Notes: generated from the letters alone by a model not told the origin. Positions 45,337 to 59,448 are shown, counted from the first letter of the stretch. The stretch: DNA of 64,000 nt from Asterella californica (GCA_036924285.1 JAYKYS010000008.1:13253001-13317000); one strand, 5' to 3'. Program-made: numbers and translations.

Positions 45337-48300
45337 ATGAGGCAAGCTGAACAGAGTGATGGTTTTTTTTCCACGGACAGGAGTGTGAGTTGGAGCGGAG
45401 GTGCAGATTCGGAGATTCAAGATGAAGCGGTAGACGAAGGGATTAAGGGTTCGAATGCGATCAAGATAACTATGAACGGCAACAGTAATGGGATCAAAAC
45501 CTCCCCAACGACCAACGGTATCCGTCGAGCTCACAGCAATAGGTATGGTGCCACGCAGATATTATATCTCTTTGAAATCCCTTCTCGTCAGCTGGATTAA
45601 AACTACTCGGAAAAATTGGATGATAAGATTGGCGCACTGTTTTTTGCTTGACTAGCACTGTTGGTCAGTGGAGGTTCGGAACGGCTCTTAATTGGATTGA
45701 ACGGAATGGTTTCGGGAGCTTCCACCTTACAGACTTGCAGTTGAGAAGTCCAAGATATGTCCATGATTACTAGTGGCTATTGGTCACTTGTCGCTGCCAA
45801 CTAGGGTCTTCAAAACCGTGTTGGTCTTGATAATTGTATGGTGTGAAGCTTATCTATGGAGTGCTGAAGGTGTGTATGTTGCTGGAAATGGCTTTGTAGC
45901 AGGATACTGCTTGGTCGGGATGAAGATGTTGAACTGGGAGGGGAAGAAGATAACTTGCTGCCACGCGACAGGCCTTTGGTTCGGGATCAGCATCCTCTGT
46001 TACGATCTCGGAACCAGTCGCTCATATCAGGCATCGCGTATTGTTTGTCTTCTTGCAGCATGATCTTACTCAACAAGGTTGTCTTGTCTGGATTCAACCT
46101 GAATGCAGGAATATCCTTAATGTTTTATCAGGTATGCTCTCCCAGTTCTACATGTAACTCCTTGTAATGTAACAATTGGGTGCGCTCTTGTGTGGTAGAG
46201 ACGCTGTCAACACTTCGGCATGTGAAATCAAGACGTTGAAGCGACATGGATGCAATATCAACTGGATAATTCGGTAGAAAATGAGTCCTAGATACACGTT
46301 CTCGTTGGGTTAAGAAGAGTACGTAATGCATGTCACGAGTGCCTGTTTCAGGAACGTTAGACCGCCTCACTTGCGCACTTGTGCGAGCTAGTCGACATAG
46401 TATGTGATACAACTGTGGTCAAGATCTGCATATTACTACTGTTGATCTTTCACCGCTGTTGGTCAGACAGTCGGTGTCCGTAGTTTCTTGTTAACCGTGA
46501 TGTACGTCATTTAGAACTAATCGCAATCATGCCCTGATACTTCCTCGGACTCGTGGTTCTCCTTACTTGTCTGTATAGAATTTGATCAGCGTCTTGGTAG
46601 TATATTCGCTTACTGCTGTGGGGGCCATCGTCACTGAGCCGATCACTTGGAGGCTAGTGAAAGTCTGGCTCTCAGTGAACATTCTCTTTGTTGGTATGTT
46701 GGTTTCAAGCATTTTTAGGTATGTAACCTCCTCTTACTATTTCTGTTTCTGGTTTAACGCATTAAGTTTCTTGCATCAATTAGCGGGAATATAAAGCGCT
46801 CCTGTATGTAGCTACATTTCTGTTCATATGATTGTGACGCTGTATTCTCGATACAAGATTACGAGTGAGCGAATTGTTTACTGTTTGAACGCAAATAATT
46901 CCTTGAACGTTTCACTGGCAGTTTGCGACTCATGAACGTGGCCATGGTTACAATATTGAAAAACGTTACCAATCTTATCACAGCAGTAGGTGAAATCTAC
47001 TTCTTCAATAAGCGTCATAACAGCAAGGTTTGGCTGTCGCTTATTGTGATGGTAAGTTAGACGTTTGTCAGTATTGAAGTCTGCACAATGTTCGCAACTT
47101 CGTTCTTCCGATAGTCTTGATCTTTCTTTTGATAGCTATTAGTAGTTTCAAACCCGGCATGTGGTCAATAAACACTTCACATGATTGCAGGTCATTTCAG
47201 CTGTGAGTGGGGGAATCACAGATCTGTCTTTTCATGGAAAGGGCTATACCTTTCAGATAATCAACTGCTTCTGTACAGCAGCGTACTCGGTACTAGCTTT
47301 CACCAGGCCTCGTTATCCTCATATAAAACTCCTCCTGTCAATCTCAGCATTCTTAACCTAGATTCGCTTACGTATGTGGAAAGTCTTGGTGTTTATCAAC
47401 AAGTAGAGCTTCGGTTCAATCAAACATTAATCACTTTCACTTGTATCTCGATGTTATTCGTCCACCTCAGCTTCTCATAGACTTCATGAACAATTGTCGA
47501 ATGAACTGTATGAGTATTTCAAGTGGTTGGTTTTCATGACTCGACTATTTCCTGTCGCAGCAGGGTGCTGTATCTGTCTTCTATAACGTTACGGTGGATG
47601 TCATTCTTTTCTTGTCATTCGTGGGGCGTGTCAGTACTCACCAGAGTTTCATATATGTGGATGGACTTGTGCAGTTGAGACTGCGGAAGGTGATGGATTT
47701 GGCGAAAGAGAAGACTAAGTCAAAAACGTTAAGTGAGTTCACAATGGTGTTACTGAACAATCTGCTCTCTCTCCCCTTGGGTCTTATACTCATCTTCTTC
47801 TTCGAGACTGAAACACTTCGTAACTCGTAAGTTTTCCAGTCGACCCCTGGGACCCCAGTTCTTGAGAAAAATTGTCCCGCGGCTTTTCAAGGCAGCCTAA
47901 CATTCTAATGTGGGATTCACTTCAACTTGAGACATAACATGCTAAGGTTTGGAACATTGTGCTTGTTAAATGTTGGCTGCCATCAAGCTTTCTCCATGCT
48001 ATCTTATATGTCGTATGCATGTTGGGCGCATCTTATTTTCAGACCTTCTCTTAAGTTACCACTATTCTGGGTGGTGACGACTTTAAGTGGGCTACTTGGG
48101 CTCGCCATCAGCTTCACATCCATGTGGTTCATGCATCAAACTTCTCCCACAACTCACAGGTACAGTCCTCACATAAACAAAATCTTCATAGAACTTATTG
48201 GGTTTAAGTTCATAAAGCCCAACGCAGAATTTGTATCTGGAACAATCCTAGGTTAAAAATTGTGGAAAGCCTTCTGGGAAGATCATATGCTTGACTTAAT

Positions 48301-48805
48301 AAACTGGCTCTTTGGTTGTGGAGGCAGGAAATTGTGTTGTGTCGCTGCTGACGTCAACCTGGTGTCCGTTACTTTTTCACTTCATTTCTTCCTAATCTTT
48401 GATGTTAAGATTTGTGGATAAAGAACTGACCATTATTGATCTGTTATGCTGCAGCTTAGTTGGTTCCCTGAACAAAATCCCACTTTCTCTCGCGGGTATC
48501 CTTATCTTCAAAGTTCCGACCAGTTTTCCGAACCTCGTTAGCATCCTCTTTGGTATTTCTCAACCCCTGGTTGTCCCTGGTTTAAGTTGATACGTTCATC
48601 CTGTAACCAGTTCAGATACTAAATCACTTGCCTTGTTTCTTTATCTGTTTTGCGTCCTAGACAAATCACTAGTTATAGATTTGTAGGCCACGTGACCATC
48701 TTGAATGCACTAGGTGGGTGGATTAATGATCTGTTTCTGGCTCTGTCGGTTACACTTGCAGGCCTCTTTGCTGGAGTTCTTTTTGCACGGGCGAAAATGT
48801 CTTAA
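45337..48805 (+). CDS. GONST1: GONST1-like Golgi GDP-mannose/nucleotide-sugar transporter
   Basis: Nine exons join in phase into 381 codons: 45337-45542, 45972-46131, 46579-46718, 46922-47051, 47191-47289, 47675-47826, 48043-48159, 48455-48552 and 48762-48805. The first 70 residues are hydrophilic and cytosolic. About ten membrane segments follow, from SGIAYCLSSCSMILLNKVVL through ISFTSMWFMHQTSPTT. An FYQN motif spans the exon 2/3 junction and GSLNKIPLS is in exon 8, corresponding to the FYNN-like and GALNK-like substrate signatures of Vrg4/GONST proteins. The C terminus FARAKMS is typical. The protein exchanges GDP-sugar for GMP across the Golgi membrane, supplying lumenal glycosylation. The ATG at 45337 gives a leader comparable to Arabidopsis GONST proteins. 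GONST2 rather than GONST1 orthology is possible. Confidence 0.95.
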
Positions 48806-50828
48806 TAATTAGAAGACAGCCGCCCCAAATGTACATTTTCACAAAATCTGAGCAGAGCATTCTTCGCTGTTTATTAGCCGGGGTAAACAACTTCGAGTTA
48901 GCACAATCTGAGATTTAGGTCCTCATACCATTCTTTTCCCACTTCCAGCCTTTTTGGTTGTTGTGCGGTCCTCAATAAGGCAAGTACCCCTTCTTAAGTT
49001 AGTAGCAGGTCTTGTGTGTGGCCTTTTTGGCCATGTACAGCGGAAGGCATGTTCCCTGTTTAAGAGTTTTAGGTGTAGAAGACCATTGAAGGTCTTAGGA
49101 TGGCTCATAGTGGTGAAGTCTAGGAAAAATCATGTGTAGCAACTCATTGCACTGGGCGGCACACAGGCTGTAATTTATGGATGTTTAACAAATAGCGGTA
49201 GCAAACTGAGTTTGGGCTTTCCTAGGAGCTGGTTACTGGATATTTTGACCATGTTAGGAGAACGAACTTTAGAGAGTTCAGCATACAGTGTCGTTCTTCC
49301 CGGATTCTTTCCTTAAATGAGATGGACCGGAACCTCCAAGCTCTGGTTGCAAATATGGCAGAGCAGCAATTTCCAGTGCATGGCCCATTTTACTGTCGTC
49401 GGACCTCAATCTAGAATTCTTATAACTAACACACTCGTTAAGCTAATTGAAGTAATGTCATGTGTTCTGTCACGTGTGACTAATACCAGGCTGTTAAGGA
49501 AACAGTTCATCTTGCTCAAGACGAACCACACGGCCAAGAACAACTGATGCGATTCGGGCTACCTTCCCCGCCTCTCGTTTGCCATTCCCAAGATCTGGTA
49601 ATTTTGGTCTCCGGCGACGCCGTCCAATATCCCCTTCAACGATGAATAGAAGCATGAGCCACGGTCGCGTATCTTTGCAAGCTAGACTTAGAATTTCCTA
49701 TAAAGGAGTTATGTCGCTTAAATTTGAGGCTCCCACATTCCAGGGGGAAGCCTCACATTGAAGGTTGATGTGTGCGTTCGCCTTCCAGCTTTGCTCATTA
49801 TCTCAGACTAACTTGTCGGTTGTTATAATGGCGCGAACACCACGCACTAATTCGGTCCTTACTTTCAATTGTGGTAGCAACAGAAGGAGACGGTTTCCTT
49901 CGCCGAATTACTTTAGAGTTTTTGTTAGTCTCTCTCTTGATACATATAGACTGACATATGGACTGAGGAAGATGGTAGCTTCATAGTCCAACTCTCAGGC
50001 AATTCATTTCCGAATGCAACATCTTCCGCACGACGTTTATGTCACATGTGCCCTTTAGCACTAACTACAGGTTTTCTTTACTGGCATCCGGGCTGAACTT
50101 TCTCATGCCGCATGGGAGCATCTATAGAAGGTGAGGTTTCACCGAGAAACACCTCCTACGCTAACTACGCATGGGAACTGATGGAAAATTAAGATTTAAG
50201 AATGTAAATGCACTTTGATTGCGGTGGAGCTTGGTAGATTCAATCGCCACAGAAACAGCTTTCCCTCTTAAGCCCTAAATGGGATGTGGTATATGCACGT
50301 CCTCTCGTGCTGGATCCTCCCCTCCTTTCCACTGAATGAGATCTAAAGATGAGAGCACCAGAGAGGAGGAGAAGTCTCTAATTCGACCAAAAAAGAGAAC
50401 CGGGTAAAACCGGTCCAAGCTACAGACGGCGCAACAACTTCCACGTTCTGTCCGATTATCTAGTCTCTCGTTTCACCATTTGATTGATCGTACTTATGGG
50501 AAGGGGAATCTTGAAGACTCGCAAAAGTAACTGTACTGTAGTGATCATCGAAGTCTTGGACGTGTTGTGCTCTGACGACCTTATTTCTAAACTCAGTTCG
50601 AGAGGCACAGGCGTTCGGGACGGATCCCCACATCTCGCCTTGGGAGGAAGAAGGACGTTCTCGTCCTTCCGAGCCTCAGAGCGCTCCGAAGTTAGAGAGA
50701 CAGCCGTCCCGTGAGCCTTCTTTTGAAGGGAGGAACCTTTAGTGGACTCTCAAGTTCTGCCACAAAATTTCACACGTGATGTATCGTTCAATTCAGGTTA
50801 TCACGATTCTTATTAGTGATTTAGGGAG
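48806..50828. other. Spacer downstream of the GONST1-like gene
   Basis: The first few hundred bases are probably 3' UTR; a weak AATAAG-like run lies near 48974. No coding region is recognised further on, although several short frames occur. Confidence 0.4.
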
Positions 50829-50912
50829 AACACGCGACGCAATGAATAGTCAACATATGGAAGGACCGAAGGGCCAAGCAATCATCGCCTCGAAGGGACG
50901 AAGAACACCGGG
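50829..50912 (+). repeat. Interspersed repeat R, copy 3 (shortened)
   Basis: AACACGCGACGCAATGAATA is identical to copy 1. The segment then has an internal deletion relative to it and ends AAGAACACCGGGGC, shared in reverse with copy 2. Confidence 0.8.
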
Positions 50913-51638
50913 GCCAAGCCACGTTATCAGTAGTTCTAAGGTCGTCAATCTAATGTCGTCAATCTCACACTGGTAAGTGAAAACTCCTCCACTCAACAAG
51001 TGCACATGAAATAGCATTGTCTACTACAATTGTTTTCCTGTTGACCGTGCCTGTTAAAACTCTCTATAGAGCAATGGAAACTCGTTGTCTAAAGAATGTA
51101 GTGTAAAGAGATAGAGAAAAAGGTATCCTTGACGTCTCTCATAGTAAGCTCTGGCACAATCTCCAAGAAAAACGTCAAACTTCGAAGCTGTCGATCTATA
51201 TATATCCAAGGTCAGAGAGATGAAGCGATGTTTCATCTGCATACCTCTATACTTGGTCACCTTTGCTGTTGTCGTCACGTCTGTTCTCCATCCTGGGAGA
51301 TGGATGATCACATGTGTCGTCAATGAATCTCGTGTTGGATCCGTGATAATGAGACATCAGTTTGGCACCTCTACTAGATTGACCGAATGCGGAGTGGTGA
51401 ATAACAGTAGGGCCATTAGTGTCGTTAGGACGAGTTGGTGAGATAACCCTCTAGGGATATACTTCGCATGTAAGGCTTGGAGGCCTTAGTTCTTCGAGTT
51501 GAGTCTTCAAGCTCCTGGCTATGGTGGATAGTCTTGGTGAGTGCAATCTGGATTCTCTGCGAACACATAGTGGATTTGGCTCGACTCTAGTGATTTTTTA
51601 GTGTTCGTTGGTATGATGGAGTGAGTACATATCGTTTA

Positions 51639-52010
51639 TCAGTCGAACAACTTGGGCAAACAAAGATCCATCGAGATATAATGACTCCTCAAGCTGATAG
51701 TCTTAAATCTCAGGTGGTGGGAGATCACCCTATGGGGATGTAGAAAACGCAACAAAGCGACCGTCTCCTCAGTAGGACATATCACTGACAAATGATGCAA
51801 TGCTCTAGCAGCTCTACTATACTCTCCAACTTGACCTAACATTTTACAACGTCGTATGCGGGAAGATGAGACATCACATGTAGAGACAGACTCAATCCTT
51901 CTCGTATCGCACGTACTGATTCCTCTTGTAAAGCCGTCCAATCATCCGCACGTAATCTTCGAAGACGGATCTTCATCTCTCGATGTCTCCTTTTGCCACC
52001 TCGAGTATAA
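51639..52010 (-). pseudogene. Decayed reverse-transcriptase-type protein fragment
   Basis: The minus strand encodes RRCKMLGQVGEYSRAARALH and, after a few residues, TEETVALLRFLHPHR. Just upstream in another frame is RLRRLRADDWTALQEESVRA. This pattern (GE-SRA-RAL, then T-ET-LR-LHP) is familiar from the N-terminal side of plant proteins with reverse-transcriptase domains. No catalytic YxDD segment was found nearby, and frames shift, so only a remnant survives. The family call is tentative. Confidence 0.35.
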
Positions 52011-55000
52011 CGAAGACATCAGCGGGGTAGTAGGAGGAACAATAATCATGTCGTCTCGTCTTTGATGTTCTGTGTCAACATATCGAGAGGTAGACTGAAT
52101 GCATGTCTCATCTCGTCATGGAGAGCACAGGGTAGTCAATGAAACAAACACGGACAAGAAAAACTCGTCTCGAACAATCTCAGAATAGTGTCAGTGTGGA
52201 CTCTCAACCACTCTCACGACTCAAGAGGAACTCCAAGAAGAAGGACTAACGGTGTCATAATGATAGCACATGTAGACCTCCGCTCTCGGCTAACTTGGGC
52301 ATCTCATGTGGTCCAGTCATAACTCTTGTGCACTTTCTCACATGAGACTTTATCCTTTGCAAGGTAAATAACTAACCGCACATCAAACATGGTGTGTCTC
52401 ATATCAGTCTCGATCTCATGAGAGAGAGAGTACTCATAGCTAGAAAAAGGATGATATTCAACCAAAAGAACCTTGATATGTAAAGATAAAAAATTATATG
52501 TAGCAAGAAGTCCCTCAAAATCTCTCAAAAACTCTAAATAGAAGACTATGTAACCTTAAAAACCTCAACAACTCAAAAAGAGACCCAAAAGTATTTACTA
52601 CTCACTCATTTCTTCACAATTCTACAACCAAAGAAGCAGAAAGAGAAAGTAAATGAATATCTAAAAAATATCTGAGGTATCCACCCAACACACTCTACTC
52701 TCTCATATTGCACTCCCTCCTTTCTCTTCCTCTCTCCTCTCTTGCACGTCCGTGCTCCGCTCTCCTCTCTCTCTGCGTACGAGATAGGCCGTGAAGTCTC
52801 GTGAAAAATTAGTGTATGCAATCCTCAGACGTTCCCTAAGGATCATTGTTCAATCATTTAGTGAATTCTTCATTCTAGGTTAAGGTTTGGTCAATGAGTT
52901 TCTTGAAGTTTCATGAAATTAACAAAGAACTATTTGTTATCAAACATGAGGTGTTTGTCGAATGACGAACTTTAGAGAACGCACAGTAATCACTGGAGTG
53001 ACGGAGTAATGTCTGTTGTCATCATGTACAATAAGGTTACAGTGAAAAATTTGATTCAATATCATGTAACATTGTGAACTATAATAGTTCACAATTGTTT
53101 TCCTAGAAGTACATCTACGTTACATGTTGTCATAGTTATCAACTAAGAAGTAGTGTTTGGTAAGCTAGAGAAAAGTGAAGAGTATATAAATGTTTCGGTT
53201 TTGTGTGTACTATGTGATGCATCGATGGACAATCTACTGCTGCAATTGACAATATTTGATGAAATTGTAAAATGATTGGAAATGAGCGCAAGAGTATTTC
53301 GAGAACTAATAGTTGATCGTCAAAATGAGATTCTTTAGAGTTGCGCGCTTATTACGGATTGGTTCACCAGATAGTGGTCAATGAATGTATCAAGAGAATG
53401 TAAACGATATCACATTCGCTAGATTGGAAAGTTGAAACTGCATACAAGTGCCAATCAGGAGAAGAAAGAGTGGAATGTGACATCATATTACACTAAATCT
53501 TAAAAAGTGAACTACGAGAATTTCAAGTAAATGAATAGAAATTTGACTAATGTGTACAACTTCTTGAAAGTTAGATTGAGGCTAGCATTCAAGAGTGAGG
53601 ATATCCTCCTATTGTAATTTTGTATGTGTTTTATGTCATAGTAATCAAGCGATACTAAGAGTAGCAGTTCTTATAACCTATCTGTTCTCTTGTTTGGAGA
53701 CTTTGCTGTTTGTATATAAGTTAGTGTTATTCAACATCATTCTCGTTGAATTGTGTGAAGTCATTATTATAGAATGGTATAACATGTTATTCATTTTGTA
53801 TTCGTAATTTATTGTTTGGTGACCCCTTAAAATCCAAAAACTAGATCACTACAGCTGACGCTACGAGAGTACTAGCTTATGCTCTAAAAAACTATATAAC
53901 ATGATTGTTTGCTATTATTTGCTACTGAATCGTGTTTAACTCTGATTCATATGTTTATATTCATGGGTTTGGTTGAACGTGGTGTTGTACACAATTACAA
54001 TATATTACAACGATATATATTTTATCAAAATTATAATATACTATGATTCTTTGCAATATAATAGTGTTTAATTGTGATTCATTTACTTATATCCACAAGA
54101 TGAATCTGAATGGGTTTCAACTGTATGCAATTTCAATACACTAGTTCACGTGAGGTGATGATTTATTTATCAAAATAACAATATAATACGATTCTTTGTA
54201 CCAAAACAATGTTTAATTGTGATTCGCATATTTTTATTCAAAAGTAGAATATAAAACAGATTTAACTATATGCAATTACAATACAACCATTTGGTGAATA
54301 TGTTACTTTCTTGGATAGCATGAAGAAGTATAAATTACGCTCTAATAACTTAAAATATGTTGAAATAAAAATGTATAATAACTTTATGATTATCCATCGT
54401 ATATGATGCATGAATAAACAAATGTGAATAGTCAAATAGCAATGCTCATGGATAATAGTGAAACACAATTTGGTTTACCATATGTTGGATATATATGTAA
54501 TGAGATAGAAGAGCACAAAAACATACAAAATAGCTAAAATTTATCCATTGCATGATTAACATGTTGTATGCATCTTCTCCATTAGAAGTTATTGTAATAT
54601 TTTTAGGGCTCTTATAACCCTATTATATTACACATGGAACAACTCATAGCAAAATCACAACATCTATGACTAATGTTTATCGCTCAAAAGTCAGCATGAT
54701 TCACTATCCTCACAAACACATGACTAACACATCAATTTCATTCAAGGACATCCCAAAACTATATCATCACATCACAAACTCCAGTATCTTCACAAGAAGA
54801 TCATCGATGTTACCAAATACAAGATCTTAGACTGAGTTCTGCTCGAGAATACCTACTAGTTCACACACCTACTACATCTATCTCCAGATAATTTACAACT
54901 AGCGTTTGAGCGCAGAAAACTACTCGTATTCATAATCTTTCATTTCTTTCTCATCTCCATGTCCCTTGATCTCGTCTCTTGCTTCTATGATCTATCTATC

Positions 55001-55190
55001 GATCTCCTTTCTTTCTTCTCGATCTCTTTTAAAAGTTTCGATCTTTCTTGTTAAGTGCTCTCTCTTCTCAACGTATTTTGTGCTTGGAGTCTTAGAAAGA
55101 CTAGTTATGCGTTAGCTGCAACGTCCCATTTGAATCTAAGTTGCGGTATTTTAAACATCTTTGCTTGACTCTTGGTATGTCTGACTCCTA
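52011..55190. other. AT-rich spacer
   Basis: No gene seen. The left part (52.3-52.8 kb) is rich in CTCT runs. From about 53.8 kb a loose series of AATTGTGATTCAT..TATATTCA motifs recurs (near 53930, 54068 and 54211), consistent with old tandem repetition. Confidence 0.4.
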
Positions 55191-55640
55191 AGAGGAGTCG
55201 TAGTGATAATTGTCACTCTAGTATCACGGGCTGATGTCATCTCCTAAGTGATGCCTTCCATCTCTTGAGTGACGTTATCCATCCCTTGAGTGCATGTAAT
55301 GCATCTTTCGTTAGTCTTGCTGACGTGACTTACTCATTGACTGTCACTTCTCTCCAAGGTGACATCATCTCTTGAGTAGAGGTTTCGATTTATCTCAGAG
55401 AGAGTGATCCCTTGGGTGAAGTCATCCATCCTTTGTATGACATTATCTCCCGAGTAGAGATCGGGTTTTTAACTTCGAAGTGGATCATCCTCAAGGTGAT
55501 GTCATCTATTCCTTGGATGATGTCATCATTTGAGTAGAGGTTCAGTTTGCCTTCAAGGAGATGTCATCCTTTGGATGATGTCGTCCACCCTCTAGGTGAT
55601 GTCATTTGTCCCTTAGATGATGTCATCCTTTGTTTTATCT
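55190..55640. repeat. Degenerate minisatellite with TGATGTCATC core
   Basis: Units built on CCTTGGATGATGTCATC and GTGATGTCATC recur irregularly every 20 to 40 bases, with interspersed TTGAGTAGAGGTT blocks. The TGATGTCAT core is nearly self-complementary. No frame runs through it. Confidence 0.75.
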
Positions 55641-58600
55641 TAAAGAGAGATATTACTTTGGTGTTTATTTGAGTCTTATCGATCTCTTGAGCAGATGGTT
55701 TTGTGTATTGACAAAACAACTCAAAATCGTATCAAAAAGTTTTCATTATCATATCACATAAAAGAATTTATTAACTTTTACAATGTGATGTAGATACAGA
55801 ATATCTAATATCTGATATGTCTGATTCACAGCTAAGTCTTGGATTCTAAACTAACATATCTATAACGTAGAGAGGAAACTACATGTGAAATGTTGTAAAG
55901 GCTAAGTGGAATAAGTCCATGTCAAAATTAAATGTAGCACATCCATAAGATCATATCAAAGCGTAATGTATTCAGCTTCATTTACATAAGTTGAATTCAT
56001 TACCGTTGCAACATGAATATGTGTTCATCATGAACATAAGCATGTATATGTATATGAAAACATGGACATTGACATCCATCAAATCCTCCGCATCAAAAGT
56101 CGATGGAAAAATCATATGTCATTAGACGCAAAAACTACTTACCTCTCTAATAATTGCACATCTTCCTTGAAGCTTGAAGCTGTTGATAAGTGCAGAAGGT
56201 TCAGACAACTACATATATATTTTTTTGCATTTACTTCTTGAGAAAGTGACAAGCATTGGTTACATCTACTACAACATTACGTCTCCAACGATGACTAGAC
56301 TCTTCAACACACAAGATAAATCTCCTGAACCTGTGAACATATACAAACATTACATAATAACCAACACACGTGTTCAATGAGAAAAAAAACACTGCCAAAA
56401 AGACATGAACGTGTCGATGTCATGAACAATGAATTAAAGATAATATTAATATTAACACGAGGTATTCTTCCAAAACAAGTTGATTAATATGAAAATATAT
56501 GTAAACTTCATTTGCTCGAAGTGTTGTCCAACAAGGGTTTCATGCAAGAGTGGAAAGCAAAAGCGTAGATACACAATATGACTCATTTTGTTGATCGTGA
56601 AACTTCCAACTTCATGAATTCACTATGCGCACATCTTAAACTTAAACCAAAAGTTCGTAGGCTTACTAAATGTCTTAATAGTGGCCATTGCAAACGACTA
56701 AGCAATTTTTAAACTTGATATGTTGTTTTTCATATCTAATGTTTTTGTCAGATCTTGCTATGTTGATTTTCACGTCTAACAAGTCGACTACATTCGTCAA
56801 GTCTGCATCTATCTGCACAAAATTCATGCAAAGAATATATTGCTAATGAGAATAGTGTATTTTAATTCGTCAAGTCTCGTCTATCTACAAAACTTGGTGT
56901 AATATAACTAAATCATCGATGAGAATCATGAGAGTCTTAATTGATTGTACGACACATTAACCTTTATTTGACAAGACGCGCTTCACACTAAAAGATTTGA
57001 AGATAACATATCATTGTAAAGCTTTTTCGTGGTCTAGTATGGTGAAGATCAACCATATTTGTTGTTGTTTGCTCATCGTCACTCGTGCTCAATAGAGCAA
57101 ATACATTATTTCATGAACTTGACGAGACAATGATGTCACAAGGAATCGATATATGATATAGCTATAAACCAAAGTACAAAAAATATAAAATAAACTTTCA
57201 ATGTATATACGCAAGATACTATATGAGAAGAAGAACTTTGTGACATTATGTGTTCTTCACTAAAGCAGTCATCACGGCTCTCCCGATACATGAAGAAAAT
57301 TCTCTACTGTGAATGAAATACACTCTACACTAATCAGTTGTTGAGAACCAATCATTTATAAGCCTGAGAACCAAGACACTAAGCTTATCTAAAACTTGTT
57401 GTGATCCAAGGTACTACGTAGACGAAGCTGAATAACTTCTTGATTATACGAGGACTTAACTTCTGTATTTCAAGAACTACTCACAATAAAATTGTTGAAA
57501 TTTATATATTCTGCAGTTAAGTTTGTGCAAAAATCTCAAAATCCATCCAAATCCAGAAGAATGTTTATTCATGTAAAAACTATAGTTTTGAATTTTCTTC
57601 GATGATGGCATATGATAACTCAAAAGACATCGACATCTAGTTGAATTTTAAAATTAATTTATTTTTTGTGTTATAGGTTTAATTTATCCTCATCTATATA
57701 TCTCTATATTTTAACTACTTCGAGAATACTATTATTCGCAACTTCACTGCGAAATGGTTTGAAGAAATAAGAAAATGTCTAACAAATATCTTTGTGTTGC
57801 ACAAAACATTGTCCTCATACCTCATTTTTACTTCAGTAAATAATTGCTTTTCTTATGATGTTTCAGAGGAACATCTATTTTGATAAGTATTATAATCTGA
57901 GATAAAAGTACTTCTCCTTGAGGATAGTCAAGTTTACTGCAGGCTTGACTAAAGAAATATCAACATCTTGCGGGTATTTCCTATGAAGTCCACAATTTCT
58001 TTTCTCCAACTATCTTTTATAGTTTAGTAAGAATGAAATATATACAAACGACAGAAATTTAAAGCATAAAAAAATTAAAAATCCTATACACGTGGGTACC
58101 AGAATATAATATGTTCTTATACTCTGCTATGTTTGACAATAGGTATAACAAGAAGATAGAACTTATCAATCTTAATTGACCCAAGGGATTTGATGATGAT
58201 TAAATGATATCTCTTATAACTAAACTAAAAGAATATAGTTACCCCAACATAGTTACCATTAGTACCACAACATATGCCGATATATCAATCTAGAAAATAA
58301 ATAATAAATATATATTGTAGCTATTGTGTTATCATCTAGTGGATGATCTAATTGATAATTTAAACTCCATGATATTTTTTGTTTTATCCTACTTCCCATA
58401 TAAATCAATGATCTGTTTCATAATTTAGATTTTATGATAATAATATCTTAGATTATATGTTATAAGTATGATCACAATTATTTAAGATTACATTTTCTGC
58501 AAAGTTCATTATGAATTTTATGTTTGTAATATCTTTAAAACACATTTAAGATAAAAATATGATAAAAACTAGTCACTGTTTGATTCATTAAGAACTTCAA

Positions 58601-59420
58601 GTAATAGTAGTAAATAGTAGATAACAATAAAATCACTTTTTCTAATAGTTTACCATATATGATTTAATTAAGGTAATTTAACTACAGTAAGGTGTATTTT
58701 TGTTACTTGTTATATCATTTGTAAGCATAATTAACATAAGGTTGTATTACTATCAAGTTACAAAAGTATACAGTTCAGTATACATACAAAAGAAGACTGG
58801 AATTTGTATCTCTTATTTCACCAATGGAGCCAAGCTGAAGGATAATATTTGCATGCTCTTGAAGCTTATTGCTACACAACTAAACTCACTCGTTCAGCGT
58901 ATATCCAGTAAGAAGCAAGTATGCCGTAGGTCAAAGTGGACTACATCAACGAACTAAGTTGACAACTTGAAACAAGTCGAGACAGCTTTGACGCAGTCCT
59001 CGTCAGACAACGTCAGATTGCTGAAGCGAATAAAGGTTCGTCAAAGTGTACGTAGTACGTACCCATTAGAGCGTACTTGTATCAGAACTCAGTCGTCGTA
59101 GGGTATTCCCGAGAAGGTTGATTAGTAAAGTTCTCTTAGCAGAGATTTACTTGACCGCACCTCTAATACGTGTTTCGGACTTTACCCCACCCGCCTTTAC
59201 TTTACATTACTATACAGTAGGTTTGTCGTCATGTGAAGATTATATAAATATTATAAATATTATAAATTAAATTTTTCATATAAATACGTAGTTTGCTGTT
59301 GATATATATTTTTATATTCAAATAGCGTGATATTTTTACTTACTGAACTGGTTATTATCAGTCAAGTGTATGATAAAATAATGTAAAATTAAAAAAATAA
59401 GGTCAAGTAGGATAAACGTA
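55641..59420. other. Very AT-rich gene-free DNA
   Basis: No coding region, RNA gene or defined repeat is recognisable on either strand. A small palindromic run of TACGTAGTACGTAC lies near 59049-59062. Confidence 0.45.
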
Positions 59421-59448
59421 TTAGGGGTGCGATCAAGTAAATTTCTGG
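59421..59448 (-). mobile_element. Diverged end of the 36834 foldback family
   Basis: TTAGGGGTGCGATCAAGTAA followed by ATTTCTGG matches the right arm of the foldback element at 37146-37175 with a few differences. No partner arm was found. Confidence 0.5.

Noticed and set aside
45773..46063. 96-codon frame starting MAIGHLSLPT as the transporter N terminus
   Set aside because: It is out of frame with the transporter. Exon 2 starting at 45972 joins exon 1 in phase and continues into the conserved SGIAYCLSSCSMILLNK segment.
47594..47674. Upstream extension of GONST1-like exon 6
   Set aside because: The acceptor CAG at 47672-47674 gives the phase needed from exon 5 and the conserved LRKVMDLAK start; the upstream codons are intronic.
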